A stretch of 64,000 bases of DNA from Actinernus sp. WN-2022 (taxonomy: Eukaryota; Cnidaria; Anthozoa; Actiniaria; Actinernidae): positions 1 to 64,000 of the forward strand of contig JAOWCC010000912.1 of NCBI GenBank assembly GCA_030867875.1, written 5' to 3'. The stretch's first letter is position 1. Each line of letters starts with the position of its first letter. The notes beneath the pieces were generated by a model. That model was not told where the DNA came from and searched no databases. It saw only the letters and a program-made list of their open reading frames with translations. Positions 12,436 to 24,400 of the stretch are shown piece after piece. The translations under genes were made by a program, and so were the position numbers.

Positions 12436-12810
12436 AAGAGTTCCTAAGGAGAGGAATCGCTCACTTAATTAATTCATGAAATGACCATATAAACTAACAT
12501 AAATTAGCAGTGGTTTTAAAATGTACAATTTTGACAGCATTTGAGCGACGATGGTTGTTTAGTGTAGTGGTTGCGACGTTTGCCTTACAAGTAGTCGGCA
12601 GCGAGGTTCGAGTTCCAGAAAATCTCTCAAATTTTTTTTACCTCACCATTTTCTTCAGATTTTTTTCTTGAGAACCCTAGCTCTAGGTGGGTAAGATCTT
12701 GTTTACTGACCGGTTAGGTTTTTTTTATTTTTCAGGGTAGGATTTTAGTTAGTTTATATTGTCATTTCATGAATAAATTAAGTGAGCGATTCCTCTCCTT
12801 AGGAGCTCGT
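12436..12810. mobile_element. Long-TIR element with internal tRNA-like segment, 9-bp TSD
   Basis: The 375-bp element has terminal inverted repeats of about 60 bp (outer GAGTTCCTAAGGAGAGGAAT; the right end is its near-perfect complement). It sits inside the minisatellite and is flanked by the 9-bp repeat CCTTTGTTG (12427-12435, 12811-12819). The interior (12553-12615, plus strand) has an A-box-like TAGTGTAGTGGTTGCGACG and B-box-like GAGGTTCGAGTTCC. The TIR and TSD length suggest Mutator-like mobilisation. A truncated copy is at 1548-1742. Because the array motif itself contains CCTTTGTTG, register shift within the array could mimic the TSD. Confidence 0.75.
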
Positions 12811-14631
12811 CCTTTGTTGTTGTTAGTCTAAACACGTTATGAAACAGCTCAGTCCGAGGCTAACCTTGCAAAACCTATTGTTCCTAGCCAATATGACGGC
12901 CATGTTGAGTCTCAGAAGGATAACAACCTTTGTTGTTGTTAGTCTATAAACACGTTATGAAACTGCTCAGTTCGAGGCTAACCTTGCAAAACCTATTGTT
13001 CCTAGCCAATATGACGGCCATGTTGAGTCTCAGAAGGATAACAACCTTTGTTGTTGTTAGTCTAAACACGTTATGAAACTGCTCAGTTCAGTCGAGGCTA
13101 ACCTTGCAAAACCTATTGTTCCTAGCCAATATGACGGCCATGTTGAGTCTCAGAAGGATAACAACCTTTGTTGTTGTTAGTCTATAAACACGTTATGAAA
13201 CTGCTCAGTTCGAGGCTAACCTTGCAAAACCTATTGTTCCTAGCCAATATGACGGCCATGTTGAGTCTCAGAAGGATAACAACCTTTGTTGTTGTTAGTC
13301 TAAACACGTTATGAAACTGCTCAGTTCAGTCGAGGCTAACCTTGCAAAACCTATTGTTCCTTGCCAATATGACGGCCATGTTGAGTCTCAGAAGGATAAC
13401 AACCTTTGTTGTTGTTAGTCTAAACACGTTATGAAACTGCTCAGTTCGAGGCTAACCTTGTAAAACCTATTGTTCCTGGTAGCCAATATGACGGCCATGT
13501 TGAGTCTCAGAAGGATAACAACCTTTGTTGTTGTTAGTCTAAACACGTTATGAAACAGCTCAGTCCGAGGCTAACCTTGCAAAACCTATTGTTCCTAGCC
13601 AATATGACGGCCATGTTGAGTCTCAGAAGGATAACAACCTTTGTTGTTGTTAGTCTATAAACACGTTATGAAACTGCTCAGTTCGAGGCTAACCTTGCAA
13701 AACCTATTGTTCCTAGCCAATATGACGGCCATGTTGAGTCTCAGAAGGATAACAACCTTTGTTGTTGTTAGTCTAAACACGTTATGAAACTGCTCAGTTC
13801 AGTCGAGGCTAACCTTGCAAAACCTATTGTTCCTAGCCAATATGACGGCCATGTTGAGTCTCAGAAGGATAACAACCTTTGTTGTTGTTAGTCTATAAAC
13901 ACGTTATGAAACTGCTCAGTTCGAGGCTAACCTTGCAAAACCTATTGTTCCTAGCCAATATGACGGCCATGTTGAGTCTCAGAAGGATAACAACCTTTGT
14001 TGTTGTTAGTCTAAACACGTTATGAAACTGCTCAGTTCAGTCGAGGCTAACCTTGCAAAACCTATTGTTCCTAGCCAATATGACGGCCATGTTGAGTCTC
14101 AGAAGGATAACAACCTTTGTTGTTGTTAGTCTAAACACGTTATGAAACTGCTCAGTTCGAGGCTGACCTTGCAAAACCTATTGTTCCTGGTAGGGTAGCC
14201 CTGACTAGATTGATATTTTTATCATTTCGGGCTACCTGACACTTGTATTGCACTTATGTTATTATTCATTGTAATGTTGCAATTTGGTGTGAATAAAGTT
14301 TGTTGTAGGCAATATGACGGCCATGTTGAGTCTCAGAAGGATAACAACCTTTGTTTTTGCTAGTCTAAACACGTTATGAAACTGCTCAGTTCGAGGCTGA
14401 CCTTGCAAAACCTATTGTTCCTAGCCAATATGACGGCCATGTTGAGTCTCAGAAGGATAACAACCTTTGTTTTTGCTAGTCTACACACGTTATGAAACTG
14501 CTCATTTCGAGGCTGACCTTGCAAAACCTATTGTTCCTAGCCAATATGACGGCCACGTGTAGCCGCGTACTGAGCAGTTTCAGAATGAGTTCACGCGTGC
14601 AAAACAAAGGTTTTCATACTCCTGGGATTAA

Positions 14632-17116
14632 TCATCATCATCATCATCATGTTTTATTTGACTCAATAATAAGTTTACAATTTGGAAATAAACTTATGAA
14701 TTTACATTTACGATGTGATTATTTGAACATATAATATTAACTAATATAATTATTTTATTGAGTTCGGGTCATCCTAATAGCATAAACTAATCGAGAGGAT
14801 GACCCTCAATACTTATATTTAAAGGGAGAATACATCAAAGTAAGTTTGTATTTCTTCAGTAATAGTATTATAATCTAATAAATATTATAAAATCAAGACT
14901 AGTCAAAGGAATAATTATCTAAAACAGAGCGTTTAATATTTTTACGAAAGGAGACGAGAGAGGTTATGTTTCTTGTATCAGAAGGTAAAGAATTCCAAAG
15001 TTTTGAACCAGTATATTGAAGAGAACGTAATCCATAGTGAGTAGTTTTAACAGCTTTTAAATATATATCATTACTTAGAGATTGACGGGTAGGATATATA
15101 GGAGTGAACATTGGATACGTACTTAAAGCTACTAGCTACTACGTACTAAAGCTACTAGGTGTTAGATTATGAGACCACTGAAAAAGAAATGAAAGAATTT
15201 GAAGGTTAATAACATCGTTAAACTTAAGCATGTTGAGTGATTTAAAGAGAGGTTCAGAGTGGGATCTAGGTTCTGAAAAAGTTATAATTCTTACAGCTTT
15301 TTTCTGGATTATAGAAATAGGCTTTAGGTAACTATGGTATGTAAGACCCCGGGCTTGAACACCATAAGTTAGAAATGGATAAACTAGAGCATAATAAAGC
15401 ATAACAAGGATAATATTATCAGTATTGACAAAATGTCTAACCTTAGACAAAATGCGAATAGTTTTTGATAACTTTAAGCATAGTTCATTAATGTGACATT
15501 TCCAGTTAAGATTAGAATCAAATGAAATTCCTAAATATTTTACAGAAGAAACTTGTTTAATAATGCTATTATCAATTCTGATATTAAAAGACTGAGTAGG
15601 CTTATGTTGATTAGAATGGAATAATATAAAATTAGTTTTTTGTAGACTAAGAGCTAATCTATTAGTTTTCATCCAGTCAGCAACACTTACTGCCCTTAAT
15701 TCATTATTTATTAATTGTTGGAGGTGTTCAAGATTTTTAGAATAATAATAGATATTAGTATCATCAGCAAATAAATGAAATTTAAGCAAACTTGAAGCAT
15801 TTGGTAGGTCATTAATGTATAACAAAAATAACGATGGGCCTAACACGGACCCTGAGGCACTCCACAATGAATTGGTAAAGGAACAGAATTATGGCCATTA
15901 ACAGTTACATATTGTTCTCTATTAGAAAGATAAGACAAAAACCAGTCATTAATAATGCCTCTTATACCATAGTGATTCATTTTAGATAATAAAATTGAAT
16001 GATTAACAGTGTCAAAAGCTTTTTTCAAATCAATAAATATTCTACATCCATATTCATTGCTATCAATTGAATTTCGTATCAATTCAGTTATACTAATAAG
16101 AGCATGAGATGTTGAACACTTCTCTCTGAACCCAAACTGAAGGGAATAGAGAATACTGTGTTGTTCAAGATATTTATAAAGACGTTGATGCATTAATTTC
16201 TCAAAAAAAATACTAAAGATAGATAGAACTGATATAGGTCTATAATTGTCCTTTTCCAGTCTTGATCCTTTTTTGAAAATAGGAGTAACTTTAGCTATTT
16301 TTAGTTTACTTGGAAAGATTCCAGAGGTAAAGGAATAATTGATTAATAGTGTTAATGGTTTAGAAATATGATGATCATTAAGAATTGGAATACTACTTGG
16401 CCCAACAGATTTACTATTATCCATTTTAGAAATAATTAGTGAAACTTCTAGTGGAACTACAGGTGATAAAAACAATGACTGTGGATAATTACCTTTAAGG
16501 TAAAATGAGGCACTATGATTTCCTTTAGGGATATTTTTATCAGTTGATTTACCAACGTTGACGAAAAACTTATTGAAGATATTTGCTATGACATATGGAT
16601 TGTCAATGGATTTATAATTTTCCAATAATGTAGGAACAGAGCTAATTTTGCATTTACTAATATTCATAATTGATCGGATACCTGACCAGAGTTTTTTCAT
16701 ATTTGTCATATTAGAAAGAAAGTATTGTCTAAAATACTTCCTTTTGCTCTCTTTAATGTCATTAACAACTCGATTTCTACATTTCTTAAATAAGTATGCG
16801 AGGTTAAGGTGATTCGGTTTTTTTAATAACTTTTTAATTCTCAATATTTCTGTAGTTATCCAGGGTTTAGATTTTAATTTGATTTCTTGCTTTGATAACT
16901 TTCTGCGAGGAGCATGAAGGTCGACATAAGAAGAGATTTTGTTGTAGAATGTATATCGAACATTGAATCAGTATCCAAGTTATTATTGCTCAGGAATGAC
17001 CAATCAAGAAGGCAAAACATGGCCTCCGTGTGAATAAGGTCCATTAGGCTCGTTTGAGACGTCACCATATTCACTCGCGCCAAACGCAATTGAAACAAAG
17101 GATAATAATTGGGCAC
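14632..17116 (-). mobile_element. 5'-truncated LINE (CR1/L2/Jockey-type)
   Basis: The minus-strand non-LTR retrotransposon starts in the linker between endonuclease and reverse transcriptase (W..FLSNNNLDTDSMFD). It runs through the RT and ends in a 3' UTR with a (CAT)n run at 14633-14650, a microsatellite tail typical of CR1/L2-like elements. The endonuclease is missing. It lies in intron 2 of the spliced gene, opposite to its transcription. Confidence 0.8.
14899..16850 (-). pseudogene. LINE reverse transcriptase, frameshifted
   Basis: RT landmarks in order: VTPIFKKGSRLEKDNYRPIS, LQFGFREKCSTSHAL, the motif A segment FIDLKKAFDTVNH, GVPQG, and motif C FADDTN. One base is missing near 15852, just after GVPQG, so the frame breaks between the fingers/palm half (15840-16844) and the FADD half (15139-15867). 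A second break near 15125-15150 coincides with a small local duplication of AGCTACTA and separates the C-terminal piece (14899-15111). It cannot encode a working enzyme. Confidence 0.85.
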
Positions 17117-17621
17117 AGGTATGATGAACTAAAAGTCGATTAAGATATGCTAACCGCCATGGGGAGCGAGTAGCAGCTGACGTTTCGAGCGCTAATAAGC
17201 CCTTCGTCAGAGCAAGAGCAGTTTACCCTTTTGCCCTGACGAAGGGTTAGGTCAGACGCATATATTCAAATTTATAGTGTACCGTGCAGGCTCTCCTTTC
17301 GAATTCCTCTTCTTCTCTCCCTTCCGATCCATCACAGGCAACCCAAGCTCTAATTTCGAGTTGTTGGTGTCGGTATTTGTTAGTATATGGGCTTTAGTTT
17401 GTATGGGAACTACTATAAACGGGGAAAATTACTAATTTTAAAATTACCATCAACTGAAATAAACGTAGTGGGCTTTTTTCCTTTTCTGATCTCCTAATAA
17501 ACGCTCAAAGAGTCCCCTTTTTTAAGCCAGTCGCTTACAAAAGCAGAGTTGTCTCCTTTGAAGTCGTCAAAAGTGACCTCCCGCTCCAATTCCGCCATGA
17601 TTTCGATCGAGGAAGCCACGT

Positions 17622-17750
17622 TCAAATCCCCCCCCCCCCAACCCCTCCCATCTGCTGTCAAATTTCCCACCCCAAGGACAGCCACCGATGTCAAATTCCC
17701 TACTCCTCGAGCACAGAAACGAGTCAAATTCCGGGGGGGGGGGGGGGGTG
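17622..17750. repeat. Poly-C and poly-G tracts
   Basis: A run of about 10 C near 17630 and a run of about 16 G near 17733, with a related GC-rich segment between. They generate false proline/glycine frames immediately upstream of the last exon of the spliced gene. Confidence 0.85.
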
Positions 17751-17817
17751 TTGATGTTTCGCTTTGATCGGTGCATAATAACAAACCAACCGATGCACTT
17801 TTTTCTTCAACAAACAG

Positions 17818-18474
17818 ATTACAAAGTCCTGCCTCGACCATCTTCGAAATCGGTATACAACAAGTGGGGTTTACAATATCACACACAGCAATGGAACGAC
17901 TTTTAAAGTAAGGTGTGATTTAAACTCCGAACAGGGATCTGCTTGGACGTTAGTATTTTCCTATGCTCGCAAAAATAGTCTCCTCACCGCATTTTGCAGC
18001 CGTTCCTTCGATAAAGATGAACCGGTGGAAGAAAATGACCCAAACTGGGAAGCCTATCGACTGTCACTCTCCCGAATGCAACACCTCGTCAGCCAATCAA
18101 CGCATTGGAGAGCTACGACTGGCTTCCCGATCTATGGTGTTGACTACCGTGACTACGTGCGTGGGAAATTCTCGAACTTCGACATTATGAATTACGAGGG
18201 AGTAGGGATTTGCAAAGATGTTGAGTTAATTAACATTCGTGGAATCAAAGGAGTGAACACTCAAGCACCTTTTTGGCAGCGTAATTTGTATTGGAGCCTA
18301 CATGTAGATAGTTCATGGGATGCTAAATGCCAATATGACGCTCGCAGCGGAGCGATCGATGGAGAGAATAATTTTGGGTATTATTGCGAGGCAGATCGCA
18401 GAATGAATCCAGCGTTCAGAGGCTCTATCGATAACGAGAGTACAACCCAGTGGTGGTATGGAGGCTATTTGTAA
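17818..18474 (+). CDS. Secreted PAN/fibrinogen-like protein, exon 3 (fibrinogen-like domain, stop)
   Basis: The exon starts after a pyrimidine-rich acceptor (CTTTTTTCTTCAACAAACAG|ATT) in phase 0, matching the donor at 9052. It is open to the stop at 18472 (218 codons). The N-terminus has the fibrinogen-like pattern SCLDHLRNRYTTSGVYNI, then FKVRCDL and a tryptophan-aromatic core (SAWTLVFSYA). Later landmarks are FDIMNYEGVGICKDVE, NNFGYYCEA and the closing TTQWWYGGYL. This C-terminal half resembles a fibrinogen-like fold adapted in cnidarian secreted proteins. The full model is about 335 residues: signal peptide, PAN/apple, fibrinogen-like. Its role is probably adhesion, recognition or matrix, but I do not recognise a named orthologue. 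AATAAA-like polyadenylation signals follow at 18478 and near 18746. Confidence 0.8.
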   Translation: MTKSCLDHLRNRYTTSGVYNITHSNGTTFKVRCDLNSEQGSAWTLVFSYARKNSLLTAFCSRSFDKDEPVEENDPNWEAYRLSLSRMQHLVSQSTHWRATTGFPIYGVDYRDYVRGKFSNFDIMNYEGVGICKDVELINIRGIKGVNTQAPFWQRNLYWSLHVDSSWDAKCQYDARSGAIDGENNFGYYCEADRRMNPAFRGSIDNESTTQWWYGGYL

Positions 18475-18759
18475 AATAAATCTCGTTGCATGGCAAATGT
18501 ACGAGAAAAGACGTGAAAAAATGTTAATCCACAATCCTTTTAATTTGAAAATTGCCGTAGAAATATTAGATGAAAGTAAAAGAGTTTGTTGTACTTAACC
18601 TTTAATGCCTTTTTGGGACTTAAATGAATGAACTGAGTTCGGATGGACAGCCATATACCATCTTTTTTCTTTTGATTATATTTATTAAATAGAAAATGCT
18701 GTGAATGCATAGTATTGCTACGCTAGATGACTTTGTAAGAAGCCTAATAAAGTATATAA

Positions 18760-20465
18760 TTATAGATGTTGGAACTAAGTTCTTCTATTATTGCCAACGA
18801 GTCAACCCAGCGAAAACGCGAGGTTGACTAGGCGGCAGAGTATACACCTGTCCAGTAAAAAATCTCGTTTCGACGAAGTCAGAAATGTAAGGGAACAATT
18901 AGTGACGAGTTTGTTCAAGCGTTAACTTTTAAACTGGTTTAGTAAACTGGTTTTAACCGGACTCCCCGGCTGTGGAAAATCAATTCAGCGTTTTCCGAGA
19001 CATTCAATCACTGAGTACGAGAACGGCCTGTCAAATAATCAAACAAAACTACAAACGAGTGTGAAACAGGAACATTGCGAGAAGTACTGATTGATCTGAT
19101 TGAAGTCGAAAGATTCCAGTTTTTTTTATTTATACCAACTTATCCTACCTAATGTAAAATCAACACACATTATGTGTAGTGTATTCATTGCTAGGAAATT
19201 TCATTCTTTTTCTTCACTGAAAGGCAGCTGTTGAAGGCTTTGCAAATCAGTGAAAAGGAAGTGTAGCTCGAACGAAGGAGGGGAAAAATGTGTGACATTC
19301 CAGTGACTCGGTCATTTGACTCGAACCATATATAGGCAAACCATGCACAATAATGAAGTGAAAACTAGAATAAAACGTGTTTACATATTGACTGTTTATT
19401 TGTGAACAAAACGTGTTTTACGTACTCTTTTATGAATTTGTCATTTTTTACCCTCCCCATACTTTTAAGACTGCTCAATTCACATTCATTCGACAAACGT
19501 ACAAACGAGAAAAGGTCGGCCACTTCAAGCGATCCTTGTGGCAAAACAGAAGAGGAAATCGTCAATATCGGACACTAAATAAAACTCAAACACAATTTCA
19601 ACACCACACAAAGATAAACCAATGACCAAACTACCTTCGTAGCTAAAAATATGAGTCGAATATCACAAGAAGCGATTGTTTTGAACGAAGTTTCATTCGA
19701 GTACATAACGGTTTCGCGGATGCGACTTGAGTTAATAAGGTTCGACCAGAGCGGGGCACTGGGCACGAGGGCATGAGACCAAACTATTGGAGAGACAAAA
19801 CTGGGTTGTGGCACTAAGCAAATTTGGGCATTTTTTCGGGAAATACTTTATTTTTATGACTAAAAGCTTAATAAGAATTATTAATCTCACACTCCGGTCA
19901 CTGTTTTATTTTTTTTCCTACGCCGGGTTTGTTGTAAATGTTTTTTTCTCTTCCAATCCTCTTCAATAACTTTTTTTGGTATAATCCCATCAAAAGTATA
20001 CTGTCCCTCCCATCCAGCTCAACTGAGTACAATGAGGTGCTAATTGCAACGATGAAGGTGCAAACTTTCCTAATATTTGCTGCGCATGTACGAACCATCT
20101 TCAACTTTACTTGCGAAACATGCAGTTATAATTAGTAGAAACAAATTATTAGAGGAGTGTGTGCCGAAATCTACCAGACATTCCACTAGGGCATTTAAAA
20201 TTATATGTGGCCTTCAACGGCATTTACAGCAAAGCAATTTCGCCACTTGGAAAGAATGAAGGAAGGTAAGAACTATCAGCTGCATTTACGAGCTCCCGTC
20301 ATTGTCTTTACATTATTTGAAAACTAGAGCTAAGCTTTGGCTTTTATTTTCTGCTTACCGTATTCCAGAAAAACAAGAATATTCGACCTCACACTATAAT
20401 TCTTATTTTACGTAATGTACTTATCTATTATGTGTCTTATTGAACAGTAAATGTAGCTAACAAAT
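18760..20465. other. Intergenic stretch, no gene seen
   Basis: Several frames of 60-80 codons overlap on both strands, but none shows domain features, splice context or composition unlike the background. Confidence 0.5.
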
Positions 20466-20468
20466 CTA

Positions 20469-20655
20469 GGCACTTATACTCTTGGACTTTGTAATGATTT
20501 TGGAACTTTCTCATTGAATGTCTAATTTAGATCAACCTTTTAAATAACATTTCGTCTTCAAATAAATTCTTTTTTAAAAAGGTTCATCCTAATTAAACGT
20601 TCGGTGAGAAAGTTCCAAAAACAATACAAATTAAAGCCCAAGAGTATAAGGTGCC
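20469..20655. mobile_element. MITE with TA target duplication
   Basis: Terminal inverted repeats GGCACTTATACTCTTGG and CCAAGAGTATAAGGTGCC are flanked on both sides by TA. A second inner match (GGAACTTTCTCA / GTGAGAAAGTTCC) extends the arms. Length and TA suggest a Tc1/mariner-type non-autonomous element. Confidence 0.7.
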
Positions 20656-20992
20656 TATCAATTGTTTCAATCATTAACCCCGTTTTCCCTTAGATTGAAT
20701 TCAAATCCCTCCCCTGGCTTCAGTTTTAGAATGATTAACTTTCTTAGGTATAAAAGCCCTTCCACGTGCCCATTTAAAAGACCTGACAATTGATCACAAG
20801 GTTGCATAAATTTTAATCATGGTGCAAATTTCGAAATACACCGGAAAGTTCTTACACAATACAGGAGAATAGCTCAATCATGCCTCCAATGGTAGCTATA
20901 ATGAACCATTAATAGTTACTATACACAATTAAATTAAAAGTCTACTTAGTATTGTTGTTGTAGTTAATACATTGTCTCATTTAACATGTAGG

Positions 20993-21270
20993 AGGGGGAC
21001 ATTGGGGGCTCTCAATACCGCAACAGCGCAAAAAAAAACCGAAAACACCGCATCGCCACATGTAACGTTGACATAATAACGACACCGCAATGACGCAATA
21101 ATGTTTTTAAGAGTCCCGTGATTTACATGGATTTGACTTTGAAAATAAACGTTTCACCGAACACCGCAGGTTTGAAAACACAAACAACGCGCACCGCAGA
21201 ATTTGAGATCACCGAAAAACCGCACTAAAAACTGACCACACCACAACACCGCAAATCCCAATGTCCCCCT
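20993..21270. mobile_element. MITE, about 278 bp, 8-bp target duplication
   Basis: Ends AGGGGGACATTGGG and CCCAATGTCCCCCT are inverted repeats. Flanks CATGTAGG (20985-20992) and CATGTAGC (21271-21278) agree in 7 of 8 bases. The interior carries several ACACCGCA motifs. An 8-bp duplication suggests a hAT-type element. Confidence 0.75.
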
Positions 21271-21279
21271 CATGTAGCG

Positions 21280-23334
21280 CCCTAAAGTGAGGACTACAAT
21301 ATTTATGCAAAATATTGAGTGTGAAACAATCTCGTAAAGCTTTCGTATGAAAAATTGTCCAAACGCAGGGCCAAAGAACGAGATACCATACGTCTTACTC
21401 CTCATGGCATCAATAGACGTGATGAAACCTAGCTCACTTTCACCTTATTTCCTACACATCTATTCACATACCGGTATGTTTTATTATCATCATTATTTAT
21501 ATATAGTTTTGTATTAGTTTTTTGCATGCCATTAGTTTATCGTAATTTGTTACCTTCCTTTATTTACCTTATCTACATCATTTTATTATTTCATTATTTT
21601 TTACCAGTATCATTCCATTGCGTCACTTCCTATTCACATATTGTGAAATCCTATATATTGTAACCCCCTATTTTTAGAACTCTCTACTTACAACATCTAG
21701 CTATAGTACGTGAAGAAGGCTAGTTTGGCTAGCCGAAATATAGTACATTTAAAATTAAACACGTTGTTTCAGCTTTGCTATAGTCCTTGGACTTCTCGCT
21801 TCTATTTATTGTTATTTGGCTGTTTAGATCTTCATACAGATCCAACGTTCAACAAGCAGGATATTCGTCCACGGTTTTTGCTTATCCGCGAGTCATTTTA
21901 CTCCTCAATCCTTTTGCCTCTGGTTGCGTATTTAGACTGATTTTTGCGATATGAAAGTTACTATTTGACAGTACATAAGTGATATACATGTAACAAATAC
22001 ATGTACAAGTACCAACAGATAAAATACTTGTCATTTTCTAACAACCATACATTTTTGCGATTTAAAATAATTTCTCGTTGGCACTTTACCGAAAGGATAA
22101 TTTCTAGTTATAATCATAAGGCAATCCCAATAAAATGTTTCGTTTACCATATCTCTCTCGTGATGCTGGGTCGGTCGGGCAAAACAAATCGACGTCGGAG
22201 GGTCTGGAACCAAGGAAAGCCTGGTTACTAAGTCAGCTTAAATTCGCGTAAAAACATTCATGTATTCCTCGACTACTTTTTATTCTACTAAGTGTGGAGA
22301 AAAGCTAAGTAAGAACTTAAAACGTAGAGAGCTCGAAAAAGAGGTAAGCAGTTATGAAATTATTCTTCAATCCTTTTTTATACTTTTCCATACAATTGGG
22401 TCATGATCAGTGGAGCGATGGTAAACGGAACATTTTATCAACGGCGCGGACACCGAGTTGCAATTGGAGACTAAGCAATTTTAAAAGTTAGTTTTCTTGA
22501 CTAAACTTTGTGCGGTTGTCATACAATCTTCTCACAAATGTGTCGTATCAATGTATCATTTTAGTGTTTTATCATTCAGAAGAGCTTCACCTGTTCAACT
22601 GTTTCAACACGTACCGTCAATGTTTTTCAAAATCACATTCAAGCTAAATGCTTACGTATATCATATTCCATCGAATATTTTTTAGTTAAAAAGTTGCATT
22701 TTCATTGTTAACTTTTAGAAAAAATGAGGGCGTTGAGAAATGTAGCGCTTAATTCTATTTTACAGCCAGAGCATCAGTATGATTGCACAGTTGAATGTTT
22801 TAACAAATTTCTGCCTGTTTCGCTCGGTACTTATTGCCGTTCATGACTAGTTCCTGTAAAAAACTAGTGTTGATCTGCGTTGGCTGGGAAGATAAACACT
22901 GGTATAAACAACTAAAAGCAGGGCTCATGCTGAAAGTCATTAACGCTATGCTTACTCTATATATAACTGTGCCGTAACTCTGTACTTTGATTGGATCAGA
23001 AGGACAAAAAACAATGGGAAACCATTTCAATGTCACGGCATGCATGCGGTACGGTAACCGTGCCGTAAGTCGGTGCCGTAACTTGCCCTCTAATCAACGA
23101 AGACGCTAGTCCTTCGTCAGAGCAAAAGGGTGCACTCGACGTTTTCCACATTGGTTACTGAGGCTGCTACGGTCTTGCTGTATTTCTTTCCAACTCATAT
23201 GAAATCTGCTTTGTACCAGTACTTAATCTACCGCACAGAAAAACATGGAGGCTTGTACTCTTACACAGAATTCTTTGCTCGCACAAAATTTTAAATTTGC
23301 AATAAAATTGCAGTAGAGAGGTTGTACATCTTAG
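21280..23334. other. Intergenic stretch, no gene seen
   Basis: Short frames only. A cysteine-containing minus-strand frame at 22800-23045 was considered as a PAN-like exon and rejected. Confidence 0.5.
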
Positions 23335-24400
23335 AACCAAGCCAGTACAAGTGCTGCTGCAAATACACTGTCACTGAAGAGAACAGATGATTTATGATTT
23401 CTACGTGTTATCTTGGAACCAAGCCAGTACAAGTGTTGTTGCCAATACACTGTCATTGAAGAGAACAGATGATTTATATATGTTATCTTAATAACAAGCC
23501 AGTACAAGTGCTGTTGCTAATACACTGTCATTGAAGAGAACAGGTGATTTCTATGTGTTATCTTAATAACAAGCCAGTACAAGTGCTGTTGCAAATACAC
23601 TATCATTGAAGAGAACATATATGATTTCTACGTGTTATCTTAGAACCAAGCCAGTACAAGTGCTGCTGCAAACACACTATCATTGAAGAGAACAGATGAT
23701 TTCTACGTGTTATCTTAGAACCAAGCCAGTACAAGTGTTGTTGCCAATACACTGTCATTGAAGAGAACAGATGATTTATATATGTTATCTTAATAACAAG
23801 CCAGTACAAGTGCTGTTGCTAATACACTGTCATTGAAGAGAACAGGTGATTTCTATGTGTTATCTTAATAACAAGCCAGTACAAGTGCTGCTGCTAATAC
23901 ACTGTCATTGAAGAGAACAGATGATTTCTACGTGTTATCTTTAGTTAGAACCAAGCCAGTACAAGTGCTGCTGCTAATACACTATCATTGAAGAGAACAG
24001 ATGATTTCTACGTGTTCTCTTAGAATCAAGCCAGTACAAGTGCTGCTGCTAATACACTATCATTGAAGAGAACATATGATTTCTACGTGTTATCTTAGAA
24101 CCAAGCCAGTACAAGTGCTGTTGCTAATACACTATCATTGAAGAGAACGTTAACAGAGGATTTCTACGTGTTATCTTAATAACAAGCCAGTACAAGTGCT
24201 GCTGCTAATACACTGTCATTGAAGAGAACAGATGATTTCTACGTGTTATCTTACTAACAAGCCAGTACAAGTGCTGTTGCTAATACACTATCATTGAAGA
24301 GAACAGATGATTTCTACGTGTTATCTTACTAACAAGCCAGTACAAGTGCTGCTGCTAATACACTGTCATTGAAGAGAACAGATGATTTCTACATGTTATT
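23335..24400. repeat. 75-bp tandem array, about 14 copies
   Basis: Unit landmarks are AAGCCAGTACAAGTGCTG, ATACACTGTCATTGAAGAGA and GATGATTTCTACGTGTTATC. Spacing is 75 bp, with one 82-bp and a few variant units. Alternating variants (GAACCAAGCC versus AATAACAAGCC) suggest duplication of multi-unit blocks. Confidence 0.95.

Larger units (their letters stand above)
9130..14560. repeat. 116-bp minisatellite with higher-order structure
   Basis: About 33 copies of a ~116-124-bp unit (landmarks ATGACGGCCATGTTGAGTCT, AACAACCTTTGTTGTTG, AAACACGTTATGAAAC). The copies are nearly identical except for recurring variants: CCTGGTAGCC, CAGCTCAGTCC, GTCTATAAACAC and GTTCAGTCGAGG. The variants recur in a fixed order, giving a hexameric repeat of about 0.7 kb. 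The array lies in intron 2 of the spliced gene and is interrupted at 11259-12259, 12436-12810 and about 14195-14305. The earliest copy (9130-9250) is the most diverged. Confidence 0.95.

Noticed and set aside
14492..14734. Frame with a run of histidines like a tag
   Set aside because: The histidines come from the (CAT)n microsatellite at the 3' end of the LINE; no vector or construct sequence is present.
22800..23045. Possible minus-strand cysteine-rich exon
   Set aside because: Cysteine spacing does not match a PAN domain, neighbouring frames contain stops, and no partner exon fits.
23335..24400. Regular repeats resembling a CRISPR array
   Set aside because: The whole 75-bp unit is repeated, with no unique spacers; it is a tandem satellite, as is the 116-bp array at 9130-14560.
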